This document shows, piece after piece, positions 1-7,602 of a DNA stretch of 64,000 nucleotides. This DNA is from Deltaproteobacteria bacterium. Lineage in GTDB: Bacteria > Myxococcota > UBA727 > VGSZ01. Position 1 is the first letter of the stretch. Every line of letters begins with the position of its first letter. The notes under the pieces were generated by a model. It was not told the origin of the DNA and did no database searches. It worked only from the letters and a program-made list of their open reading frames with translations. Position numbers and translations under genes: made by a program. Location: contig JADZDP010000094.1 in assembly GCA_020850995.1 (NCBI GenBank), positions 1 to 64,000 of the forward strand, in the 5' to 3' direction.

Positions 1-9
1 CCCCGCCCC

Positions 10-882
10 CTACCCCCGCAGCTCCTGGCTCTCCACCCCCAGGTACGCCTCGATCACCTTCGGATCGCGCTTGACCTCCTCCGGGCTCCCTACGGCGATG
101 GTCTCCCCGTGATCGAGCACCGTGATGGCCTCGCAGATGCCCATCACCAGCTTCATGTCGTGCTCGATGAGCAAGATGCCCAAGCCCATCTGGTCGCGCA
201 GGCGCCGAATGAGCGCCATCAGATCCTGCTTCTCGCGCGTGTTCATGCCGGCGGCCGGCTCGTCGAGCAGCAGCACCTTCGGCCCCGTGGCCAAGGCACG
301 CGCGATCTCGAGCCGCCGCTGCTCGCCGTAGGGCAGGTTCTTCGCCTGCTCCTCCGCGCGATGCGAGAGGCCCATCACCTCGAGCAGCTCAAAGGCGCGC
401 GCCTCGATCTCCTCCTCTTCGCGCAAGAAGCCCGGCGTGAGCAAGAAGGCGCGCCACCAGTCGAGGTAGTTGCCCCAGGCTTCGAAGGTGAACGCCAGCG
501 AGCCCTTCCCCTGACGGCGCAAGGCCTCCACCTTCGCCTTCGGGAAGAAGGGCGTGTGGTCACTCAGGCAGCCCACCTTGACGTTGTCGAGGGCGCTCAG
601 GTCTTTGAAGAGCCGGATGTTCTGGAAGGTGCGCGCCAGGCCCGCGCGGTTGATCTGATGCGGCTGCCGCCCGTTGACGCGCACGCTGTCCACCACCACG
701 TCGCCGCTGGTGGGCGCGTAGACGCCCGTGAGCACGTTGAAGGCCGTGGTCTTGCCGGCGCCATTGGGCCCAATCAGCCCCTTGAGCTCGCCCTTGCCTA
801 CGGCGAGCGAGAAGTCCTTGAGCGCGCACAGGCCGCCGAACTGCATGGTGCAGCGCTGCGCGTCGAGGATGGCGTCGCTCAC
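10..882 (-). CDS. livG: Branched-chain amino acid ABC transporter ATP-binding protein LivG
   Basis: This is the ATPase subunit that powers uptake of leucine, isoleucine, valine or related substrates through the LivHM permease in the inner membrane. The 290-aa protein shows Walker A GPNGAGKT at residues 38-45, an ABC signature region (LPYGEQRRLEIARAL) and Walker B LLLDEP followed by the LivG-type AAGMN. The C-terminal half has the extra helical insert usual for LivG. The GTG start at 882 gives a 4-nt GTGA overlap with the livM stop; a longer upstream reading frame exists but is only the shadow of livM. The second ATPase, livF, is expected just left of the window. Family assignment is firm; the substrate is inferred, since Liv-type systems also carry amides and urea. 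Confidence 0.95.
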   Translation of the reverse strand: MSDAILDAQRCTMQFGGLCALKDFSLAVGKGELKGLIGPNGAGKTTAFNVLTGVYAPTSGDVVVDSVRVNGRQPHQINRAGLARTFQNIRLFKDLSALDNVKVGCLSDHTPFFPKAKVEALRRQGKGSLAFTFEAWGNYLDWWRAFLLTPGFLREEEEIEARAFELLEVMGLSHRAEEQAKNLPYGEQRRLEIARALATGPKVLLLDEPAAGMNTREKQDLMALIRRLRDQMGLGILLIEHDMKLVMGICEAITVLDHGETIAVGSPEEVKRDPKVIEAYLGVESQELRG

Positions 883-1970
883 GCGGGCCCTCCCTCGCGC
901 GGCGGCGCCGTGAGCTTCGCTGGCCCCTTGAGCTTGAAGGGGCCGAAGTCCCACAGCTCGCGCGTGCCGAACAAGCCCTGCGGGCGCAGCAGCATGATGA
1001 GCACGAGCAGCACACCGTAGATGGGCATGCGCGCCTGGTCGACGAGCTGCGCCGTGTCGGCCGAGACGCCGAGGCCGATGAAGAGCGAGCGCATGGCCTC
1101 GGGCAAGAGCGTGAGCACGGTGGCGGCCACCACCGCGCCCGTGGTGGAGCCGAGGCCGCCGGCCACCACCATCACCACGATCTCCATCGACTTCACGAAG
1201 GTGAAGGAGCCCGGGTTCACGATGGACTGGTAGTGCGCGAATACGCCGCCGGCGAGGCCGGCGAAGAAGGCCGCCACCACGAAAGAGCGCACCTTGTACG
1301 CGGTGGTGTTGACGCCCATGGCCTCGGCGGCCACCTCGTCCTCGCGGATGGCCAAGAGCGAGCGCCCGTGCGTCGACGCCGCGATGCGCCGCGCGATGAC
1401 GATGGTGAGGAACACGATGAACCAGCACGAGAACAGGCTGGTCCATTGCGGCACGCCGCGCAGGCCGAGCGCGCGACCGAGCACCTCGGTGTTCTGCACG
1501 ATGACCCTGATGATCTCGCCAAAGCCCAAGGTGACGATGGCCAGGTAGTCGCCCTTCAAGCGCAGCGAGGGGAGGCCCACCACGAAGCCAAAGAGCGCCG
1601 CCATCGCGCCGCCTACCGCCAACGAGATGGCGAACATCACCTGATCGCTGACCGCGTTCGGCAAGAAGGACAGCCCGTACTCCGACAAGAGCTTCGAGGT
1701 GAGCCCGGCGCTGTACGCGCCCACCGCCATGAAGCCGGCGTGGCCGATGGAGAACTGGCCCGTCATGCCGTTCACGATGTTGAGGCTCACCGCCAAGATG
1801 ACGTTGACCCCCACGGTGAGCGACAGGATGACGAAGAAGGGCGCGCCCGCCGTGGCCACGTGCACCAAGGCCAGCACCGGCACCGCGAGCAAGAAGGGGA
1901 ACACCCCACGCAGGGGCGTGGGCACGCGTTGCAGCATGCGCGCCATGGGCGAGGTCGTCACCGGGCTCAC
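879..1970 (-). CDS. livM: Branched-chain amino acid ABC transporter permease LivM
   Basis: This is one of the two membrane channel subunits of a Liv-type importer. The 363-aa protein has many hydrophobic segments and the LivM hallmark region NIVNGMTGQFSIGHAGFMAVGAY near residues 63-85. A cytoplasmic loop with GLPSLRLKGDYLAIVTLGFGE contains the EAA-like contact site for the ATPase. It starts at ATG 1970, overlapping the livH stop by ATGA, and ends by overlapping the livG start, so the three genes form one tightly coupled minus-strand operon. The C-terminal tail after LFGTRELWDF is charged and cytoplasmic. Confidence 0.95.
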   Translation of the reverse strand: MSPVTTSPMARMLQRVPTPLRGVFPFLLAVPVLALVHVATAGAPFFVILSLTVGVNVILAVSLNIVNGMTGQFSIGHAGFMAVGAYSAGLTSKLLSEYGLSFLPNAVSDQVMFAISLAVGGAMAALFGFVVGLPSLRLKGDYLAIVTLGFGEIIRVIVQNTEVLGRALGLRGVPQWTSLFSCWFIVFLTIVIARRIAASTHGRSLLAIREDEVAAEAMGVNTTAYKVRSFVVAAFFAGLAGGVFAHYQSIVNPGSFTFVKSMEIVVMVVAGGLGSTTGAVVAATVLTLLPEAMRSLFIGLGVSADTAQLVDQARMPIYGVLLVLIMLLRPQGLFGTRELWDFGPFKLKGPAKLTAPPREGGPA

Positions 1971-2911
1971 ACCTTCTCCGCCGTGACGCGCCCGAACAAG
2001 CCCTCGGGCTTGAACAGCAGCACCACGATCAGGAAGCCGAAGGCCACCGCGTCCCGCCAGGTCGACGAGCCGTAGCCGACGACGAATTCTTCCACCAGGC
2101 CGAGCAAGAGCGCGCCCACCAAGGCGCCGGGTACGTGGCCGATGCCGCCGATGACGGCGGCCACGAAGGCCTTGAGCCCTACCTGCGTTCCCATCAAGGG
2201 CTCGATGCGCGTGTCCTTGATGGCGTAGAGGATGCCCGCGCCCGCGGCCAAGGCCGAGCCGAGCATGAAGGTGAGCGCGATGACGCGATCGACGGGGATG
2301 CCCATGAGCGCCGAGGTGCGGTGATCGAAGCTGACCGCGCGCATGGCCACGCCGAAGCGCGAGCGGAACACCAGCACTTGCAGCGCCGCCATCAGCGCCA
2401 CGGCGATCAACACCGAGATCACCTGCGTGTTGCGCAAGACGATGTCGGGGTAGCTCGGGTCACCCACCACCAGCCAATCCGAGGGCGTGATGACCTCGGG
2501 GAAGGCGCGCGGCGAGGCGCCGGGCAAGATGGTGAGCGCGCCTACGCCGAGCTTGAGCTGGAAGCCGTACGAGATGGCGAAGGACACGCCGATGGCGGTG
2601 ATGAGCGCCACCAGGCGCGGCTTCTCGCGCAGCGGGCGATAGGCGAAGCGCTCCACGAGGAAGCCGATGAGCGCGCACATGCCCATGGCCACCAGGAACA
2701 CCACGGTGACGCCGAGGAAGCTGGTGCTGTGCTCGCGCCCCATGGTGTGCGCGCTGGCGTAGCCGGCGTAGCAGCCCACCATCATCACGTCGCCGTGGGC
2801 GAAGTTGATGAGCTTGAGCACGCCGTACACCATGGTGTAGCCGAGCGCGACCAGCGCGTAGATGGTGCCGGCGGCGACGCCGTTGATGATGTGCTGGACC
2901 AGCTCCGCCAT
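1967..2911 (-). CDS. livH: Branched-chain amino acid ABC transporter permease LivH
   Basis: This is the partner permease of LivM. The 314-aa protein has about eight membrane segments and the typical N-terminal LivH stretch (GTIYALVALGYTMVYGV, then LINFAHGDV) near residues 15-42. It is the first gene of the visible operon, followed by livM with an ATGA overlap. No periplasmic binding protein gene lies upstream within 97 bp; the neighbour at 3009 is divergent, so the substrate-binding protein must be encoded elsewhere or left of the window beyond livF. Confidence 0.94.
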   Translation of the reverse strand: MAELVQHIINGVAAGTIYALVALGYTMVYGVLKLINFAHGDVMMVGCYAGYASAHTMGREHSTSFLGVTVVFLVAMGMCALIGFLVERFAYRPLREKPRLVALITAIGVSFAISYGFQLKLGVGALTILPGASPRAFPEVITPSDWLVVGDPSYPDIVLRNTQVISVLIAVALMAALQVLVFRSRFGVAMRAVSFDHRTSALMGIPVDRVIALTFMLGSALAAGAGILYAIKDTRIEPLMGTQVGLKAFVAAVIGGIGHVPGALVGALLLGLVEEFVVGYGSSTWRDAVAFGFLIVVLLFKPEGLFGRVTAEKV

Positions 2912-3008
2912 CGAGCGGGGCAGATGCCAGAGATGGGGGCCGGCATCAACGGCAGGGCGATCAGCTCTCTATCCCGTCCGCGCCGCACGCGGCACCCTCG
3001 CAGGCACC

Positions 3009-4538
3009 ATGCCGCGTTTCTCCCCCTGCCTCGTGCTGCTGTGCTTGGTCGTGACGTGGGCCGCGGCGACCCCTGCGCGTGCGCAGTGCGCGCCGAAGGG
3101 CGCCGCGGCCCTCGACGTGCGCGCGTGTGGGGCGCGCGACGCCAGCCAGCCCGCCTTTGCCCAGCACGACAGCAGCGCGGCCATTCGCAGCGCGCTGGCC
3201 GCGAGCAAGCTCATCGAGATCCCAGCCGGGACCTGGCTGGTCTCGCAGATCGTCATCCCCACGGGGACGACCATCCGCACGCACGGCATGAGCACGGTGC
3301 TGCGCCAGCTGCCCGCCTCGATGCCGGGCAAGCCGGGCGAGGCGAACCGCGACTTCCCGATGATCCTCGTGCAGGGCTCCGACGTCGAGCTCGGGTCGTT
3401 CAAGGCCGTAGGCAACAGCAGCCTCGACCGCGGCGAGTGGAATCACGCCGTCAGCATCGCCAGCCCCGCCGGGTCCATCGCGCGCATCCGTCTCGGCGAC
3501 GTGTTCGGCGAGAGCCTGCGGGGCGACGTGGTCATGATCGACGGGGGCGTGGGCGGACGCGGGAACGCCGGCACGGTCTCGCAGGTCTCCTTCGGCACCA
3601 TCACCGGGCACAACGTCTTGCGCAGCATGATGAGCATCAACGGCGGCACCGCCATCAGGGGTGTGGCCGTGGGCGACGCGGCCACCGGCGGTCACTGCGG
3701 CTACCGCACGCTGGATTTGGAGCCCAACCACTGGAACGAGGCCCCCGACGACGTCGTCATCGGCGCGGTGGTCGGCGGCAGCCTGCAATTGGCGTCCGCC
3801 GACTTCCCCGCCAAGGTGGTTGGCACCGTCACCATCGGCAGCGTCGATCTGTCCTCGGCGCGGCAACAGCGCCCCGTGCCCGACTACGTCGACGGCAAGA
3901 CCGGCAGCTCCTACTTCGATACCAGCGTCGGCCTCATCGCCAGCGGGTGGCACAAGCTCCGCATCGATGAGCTCAGCATCGCCGGCAAGAGCCGCGCGGC
4001 CATCATGGCGCCGCTCTCGTCGCGGCCCGGCGACGGGGTCATCGAGCTTGGCCGCTACCAGGGCTCCGCCAACGCCACCGACCCCGGCTCGCCCTATCCA
4101 GAGATCTTCTGCGCCGGCTGCGGCCGCCTGCGCATCGAGCAGGGCGCGTCGTCGCTGCCGGTGCCCAGCGGTGGCGCCACGGCGAAGTACTTCGTGTCGG
4201 GCGGCCGCGATAGCGCGGGCACGCTGACGGTGCTCGAGATCGCGCGCTTCACCTTGCGCGGTGGCGGCGCCTTCGCCGCCACCAGCGCCGGCGGCTACTT
4301 TCGCAACATCGTGGTCACCGACTCCGTGGAGACACCCACCACCGCCGCGCTCTTCATCGACGTGAGCAACAGCGTCATCGACAAGCTCCAGGTCGGCGGG
4401 GCGCGCACCTTGTTCTTCCGCGGCGCGAACAACGTCGTCATGCGCACCGACCTCGCGCAGCCCGCGCTCCGTCGCGGCCTCGCCGCCGATCACGTGGTGC
4501 TCGGCGCGGCGGACGGTGCCGAGCCGCCCCCGCGCTGA
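3009..4538 (+). CDS. Secreted right-handed beta-helix (pectate-lyase-fold-like) protein
   Basis: The 509-aa protein starts at ATG 3009 with a clear signal peptide (LVLLCLVVTWAAATPARAQ). The mature N-terminus carries an AAIRSAL...IEIPAGTW motif, the start pattern of many pectate-lyase-3/glycosyl hydrolase 28-like beta-helices. Repeating short hydrophobic strands follow to the C-terminus. No catalytic residues could be assigned, so an enzyme function is not claimed; it may be a polysaccharide lyase, a hydrolase or a surface adhesin-like solenoid. It is divergent from livH with 97 bp between them, which must hold both promoters. The fold is an inference from pattern, not from a search. Confidence 0.75.
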   Translation: MPRFSPCLVLLCLVVTWAAATPARAQCAPKGAAALDVRACGARDASQPAFAQHDSSAAIRSALAASKLIEIPAGTWLVSQIVIPTGTTIRTHGMSTVLRQLPASMPGKPGEANRDFPMILVQGSDVELGSFKAVGNSSLDRGEWNHAVSIASPAGSIARIRLGDVFGESLRGDVVMIDGGVGGRGNAGTVSQVSFGTITGHNVLRSMMSINGGTAIRGVAVGDAATGGHCGYRTLDLEPNHWNEAPDDVVIGAVVGGSLQLASADFPAKVVGTVTIGSVDLSSARQQRPVPDYVDGKTGSSYFDTSVGLIASGWHKLRIDELSIAGKSRAAIMAPLSSRPGDGVIELGRYQGSANATDPGSPYPEIFCAGCGRLRIEQGASSLPVPSGGATAKYFVSGGRDSAGTLTVLEIARFTLRGGGAFAATSAGGYFRNIVVTDSVETPTTAALFIDVSNSVIDKLQVGGARTLFFRGANNVVMRTDLAQPALRRGLAADHVVLGAADGAEPPPR

Positions 4539-4549
4539 GGGCGACCGCC

Positions 4550-4684
4550 AGCTGTGCCGCGCAGAATCTCGCGCGCCATCGTGGTCGTGCCGCGTTGCCG
4601 GGGCCCGAGGAGCGCGAGCACCAGGCGTGGGCCCAGCGCCGCGTGGATCGTGTGCGCGAGCTCGACCTGGGCCACGAAGGGCAC
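4550..4684 (-). pseudogene. Possible remnant of a P-loop ATPase (AAA_14/DUF4143 type)
   Basis: On the minus strand a short frame reads LVLALLGPRQRGTTTMAREIL, strongly resembling the start of AAA_14/DUF4143 ATPases, whose Walker A region is normally LLGPRQVGKTTLAR. Here the invariant Lys of GKT is replaced by Thr (GTTT) and no ATPase body follows; the frame runs into GC-rich low-complexity residues opposite the end of the beta-helix gene. It looks like a decayed fragment. The 4539-4737 interval holds no other convincing gene. A chance match in GC-rich DNA is possible. Confidence 0.35.
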
Positions 4685-4737
4685 CCTTGAAGAAGCAGCG
4701 GTCGACTATCTGTCGTTCAAGGATCGTCGCGCGCGGC

Positions 4738-5481
4738 TCACTCGAAGATGGCGCGCTCGATGGCCTCCACCACCAGCCCGTGCCGGTGACGACGGTGGCG
4801 GTGGCGCCGATGACGGTGGCCCACGGTCGGCGGACACACCACGACATCGATGCCGAGCACGCCGAGCACGGTGCCGAGCATGCCGAGCGTGGCCTCGGCG
4901 GCGTCGCCGGGGTTCTGCAGCGCGCCGCCCCCGCGCGACGATGTCCGGTAGGGTTCGTTGCTGAGGAGCTCGTCGCGCACGGCGGGCTGCGCGCGGCGCG
5001 GCACGTCGGCGAGCTCGAGGCCAGAGCTCGAGGCCGCCACCATGGCCTGCGGCGGCGCGGTCACCGCGGGAGCGGCTGGGCGCGCGGGCGCCGGGCGCGG
5101 CGCTTCCTCGAGGTGCGCGCCGCTTGCCATCAGGGCGTCGCGCACCACGCGCAGCTCGCCGGCGTCGTACCAGGTGCCGTGCGCAGCGCAGGTGTCGACG
5201 TCGACCGTGCCCGCGGGCAGGCGCCGCATCACCGCACGGCACACGGGGCAGGCCGCCGCGCTCGCCAGATCGACGCGCGCGAAGGGGCTCGCCTGGCAGC
5301 GCTCGGCCACGACGTGCGCGCGCTTGTCGAGCGCGGCCTTCACGCTATCGGCGAGCGCGGCGCGCAAGAACAAGCCGCCGCAGCGCCAGCAGCACAGCGC
5401 CGGTCCGTCCGCGCGCAGCGCCGTGCTGCGGCAGCGAGGGCAGGCCAGGCTCTGGAGGGTTCGCGTCATGGTGGCGCTCAT
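4738..5481 (-). CDS. zf-TFIIB-like zinc-ribbon protein with His-rich tail
   Basis: The 247-aa protein begins at ATG 5481, overlapping the stop of the upstream membrane protein gene by ATGA. Near the N-terminus it has a CPRC...CWRCGG pair and then a CPVC...DTCAAHGTWYDAGEL unit, the pattern of two zf-TFIIB-type zinc ribbons (in the second ribbon the final Cys pair is C-AAH). A Pro/Ala-rich linker and a hydrophobic patch (LGMLGTVLGVLGIDVVV) follow, then a tail of HRHRRHRH repeats that could bind metal. Function unknown; it may be soluble or membrane-associated. It sits in an apparent operon with the membrane protein. Confidence 0.75.
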   Translation of the reverse strand: MSATMTRTLQSLACPRCRSTALRADGPALCCWRCGGLFLRAALADSVKAALDKRAHVVAERCQASPFARVDLASAAACPVCRAVMRRLPAGTVDVDTCAAHGTWYDAGELRVVRDALMASGAHLEEAPRPAPARPAAPAVTAPPQAMVAASSSGLELADVPRRAQPAVRDELLSNEPYRTSSRGGGALQNPGDAAEATLGMLGTVLGVLGIDVVVCPPTVGHRHRRHRHRRHRHGLVVEAIERAIFE

Positions 5482-6014
5482 GAAAGGCGATCGAGCTCGC
5501 TGCCCGCGCTTGGGACGCCGAGGCGCGAGTCGCCGCGCGAGAGCAAGCCCTGGTTGCCCCACAGGTCGCGGCGCAGGCGCGCGCGGCGGCTCTCGGGGTT
5601 GTCGGTCTCCACGTTGCCCATCCACTTCTCCGCCGTGTAGGCGCCGGCCAGCGCCAGCACGAAGGCGATGCCGCCGCCGATGACGACCTTGTTCCAGTCC
5701 CAGCGCCACCAGCTATGCGGCAGGAACACCGACATCAAGAACACGATCATCACCGAGATGGCGGCGCCCACGGCGGGCTCCCACATGCGCACGCGCGGCG
5801 AGATGACGCCCACCACCCAGCCGCCCACCAAGAAGCTCGCGAGGTGCATGAGCATGTCGAGGCGGAGCTGCACCATCTGCGTGGCCAGGCGGCTCGCCAA
5901 CAAGAGGGGCGAGATGAGCACGGCGATGGCGACCTCCATGCCGGTGATGATCAGCACCGCTGCGATCACCCACGCCCAGGAGAACGGCTGTCTTTGATCT
6001 GCGGGAGTCAACAT
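5478..6014 (-). CDS. Small integral membrane protein, about four membrane segments
   Basis: The 178-aa protein is mostly hydrophobic, with segments around AWVIAAVLIITGMEVAIAVL, LMHLASFLVGGWVVGVI, PAVGAAISVMIVFLMSVF and VVIGGGIAFVLALAGAY, and a charged Arg/Asp-rich C-terminal tail. The start is chosen at ATG 6014 because AGGA lies 8 nt upstream; an in-frame ATG at 6023 would add three residues. It is followed directly by the zinc-ribbon gene (ATGA overlap), which suggests the two act together. No family was recognised. Confidence 0.7.
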   Translation of the reverse strand: MLTPADQRQPFSWAWVIAAVLIITGMEVAIAVLISPLLLASRLATQMVQLRLDMLMHLASFLVGGWVVGVISPRVRMWEPAVGAAISVMIVFLMSVFLPHSWWRWDWNKVVIGGGIAFVLALAGAYTAEKWMGNVETDNPESRRARLRRDLWGNQGLLSRGDSRLGVPSAGSELDRLS

Positions 6015-6115
6015 GCGCTCCATCCTAAAGGAGCGCGTGACTCCATTTCGAGCGCGGCTTTGTATCGGCCGCTGGCCCGCTGCCGTGACGATGTGGGTGG
6101 CGCACCACGTCGTCG

Positions 6116-7495
6116 TCAAACGGCGCGGGAGTACGGCACCTTGCCCTCGCCCTGCTGCAGGTAGCCGTCGAAGGCCGCCGCCACGTTGCGCACGAACAGG
6201 CGCCCGAGCGGCGTCACCTCCACGCGGCCGGGCGCCACCGTGGCCAGGCCCTCGCCCACCAAGGGATGCAGGCGTTCCAGGGCGTCGGGCAGCGCGCCGG
6301 CCAGCGTGACGCCGAAGCGCCGCTCCAGCGTGGCATCGTCGATGACGAAGCGGCACATGAGCGCGCGGATGACGAAGCGGCGCAGCTCGTCGTCTGCCGA
6401 GAGCTCGACGCCGCGCACGATGGGCAGCGCTCCCTCGTCGATGCGCTGGTTGTAGGCGCGCACGTTCTTCTCGTTTTGCGCGTAGGCGCCGCCCACCTCG
6501 CCGATGGCGCTCATGCCGAAGCCGAGGATGTCGGTGGCATGGGACACCGTGTAGCCCTGGAAGGTGCGGTTGAGCGTGCCCTCGGAGAGCGCGCGCGCCA
6601 GCTCGTCACCGGGCTTGGCGAAGTGGTCCATGCCGATGGGCACGTAGCCCGCCGCCACGAAGGCCCGCCGCGCGTCGCAGAAGATGGCCAGCTTGTCGTC
6701 GGCGTTGGGCATGTCGTCGCGCACGATGCGGATCTGGTTCTTCCTCTGCTCGGGGATGTACGCGAACGAGAACAAGGCCACGCGATCGGGCGCCAGCGCC
6801 AAGGCCTGCTCGAGGGTGCGCTCGAAGGTGGCGCGCGACTGTTTGGGCAGACCGTAGATGAGGTCGATGTTGACGCTCTCGAAGCCGTGGGCGCGCGCCG
6901 CCTCCACTACCTCGCGCGTCTTGTCGAGGTGCTGCACGCGCCCGATGGCGTGCTGCACGTCGTCGTCGGTGTCTTGCACGCCAAAGGAGATGCGCGTGAA
7001 GCCGGCGGCGCGCAGCTCGCCCACGATGCTGGCGCTGGCCTCGCGCGGGTCTACCTCGATGGCCACCTCGGCGCCCGGCGTGAGCGTGAAGTGCCGGCGC
7101 AGGTGCGCGAGCAGGCGCGCCAGCTCCGCCGGCGAGTACATGTTGGGCGTGCCGCCGCCGAGCTGGATCTCGGCCACGCGGCGCCGGCGCGGCAGCTGCG
7201 CCACCACGCGATCGACCTCGAGCAACAGGCGCTCGAGGTAGTCGGTGAGCCGCTCGGGGTCGGACGAGGCCACCATGGCGCAGCCGCAGTAGGCGCACTG
7301 CGCGCGGCAGAAGGGCAGGTGCAGGTAGAGGCCCAGGGGCTCGTCGGCGCGCTCGTCGGCGCGCGCCAGCGCCGCGCGGTAGCTGGCGGCCGTGAAGGCG
7401 GGCGTGAAGCGGTCGGCCGTGGGGTAGCTCGTGTAGCGCGGCACGGGGCGGTCGTAGCGGCGCAAGAGCTCGGGCGTGACGTCGAGATCGGCCAT
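6116..7495 (-). CDS. hemN: Oxygen-independent coproporphyrinogen III oxidase HemN
   Basis: This radical SAM enzyme decarboxylates coproporphyrinogen III to protoporphyrinogen IX without oxygen, in haem synthesis. The 459-aa protein shows the HemN-type cluster motif CRAQCAYCGC (CxxxCxxCxC) near residues 63-72, the N-terminal RYTSYPTA motif, GGGTPN, and the C-terminal HemN domain with QGYTVSHATDILGFGMSAIG. Length matches true HemN (about 455 aa) rather than the shorter HemW, and the CxC end of the motif also favours HemN. ATG 7495 is used; an upstream frame extension of 22 residues lacks conserved sequence. Confidence 0.95.
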   Translation of the reverse strand: MADLDVTPELLRRYDRPVPRYTSYPTADRFTPAFTAASYRAALARADERADEPLGLYLHLPFCRAQCAYCGCAMVASSDPERLTDYLERLLLEVDRVVAQLPRRRRVAEIQLGGGTPNMYSPAELARLLAHLRRHFTLTPGAEVAIEVDPREASASIVGELRAAGFTRISFGVQDTDDDVQHAIGRVQHLDKTREVVEAARAHGFESVNIDLIYGLPKQSRATFERTLEQALALAPDRVALFSFAYIPEQRKNQIRIVRDDMPNADDKLAIFCDARRAFVAAGYVPIGMDHFAKPGDELARALSEGTLNRTFQGYTVSHATDILGFGMSAIGEVGGAYAQNEKNVRAYNQRIDEGALPIVRGVELSADDELRRFVIRALMCRFVIDDATLERRFGVTLAGALPDALERLHPLVGEGLATVAPGRVEVTPLGRLFVRNVAAAFDGYLQQGEGKVPYSRAV

Positions 7496-7602
7496 GCGGT
7501 GCCTCGGCCCGTCGGCAAGCGGGCGAGCTACCACACTAGCGAGGCGACGACCCGCGCGCACGCGCCGAAGGTCACCACTTCGTCAGGCCCATCAGCGGCA
7601 CA

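Noticed and set aside
2961..4847. Long minus-strand frame opposite the beta-helix gene
   Set aside because: Composition is Arg/Ala/His/Gly-rich without motifs; only the short LLGPRQ-like remnant in a different frame was kept, with low confidence.
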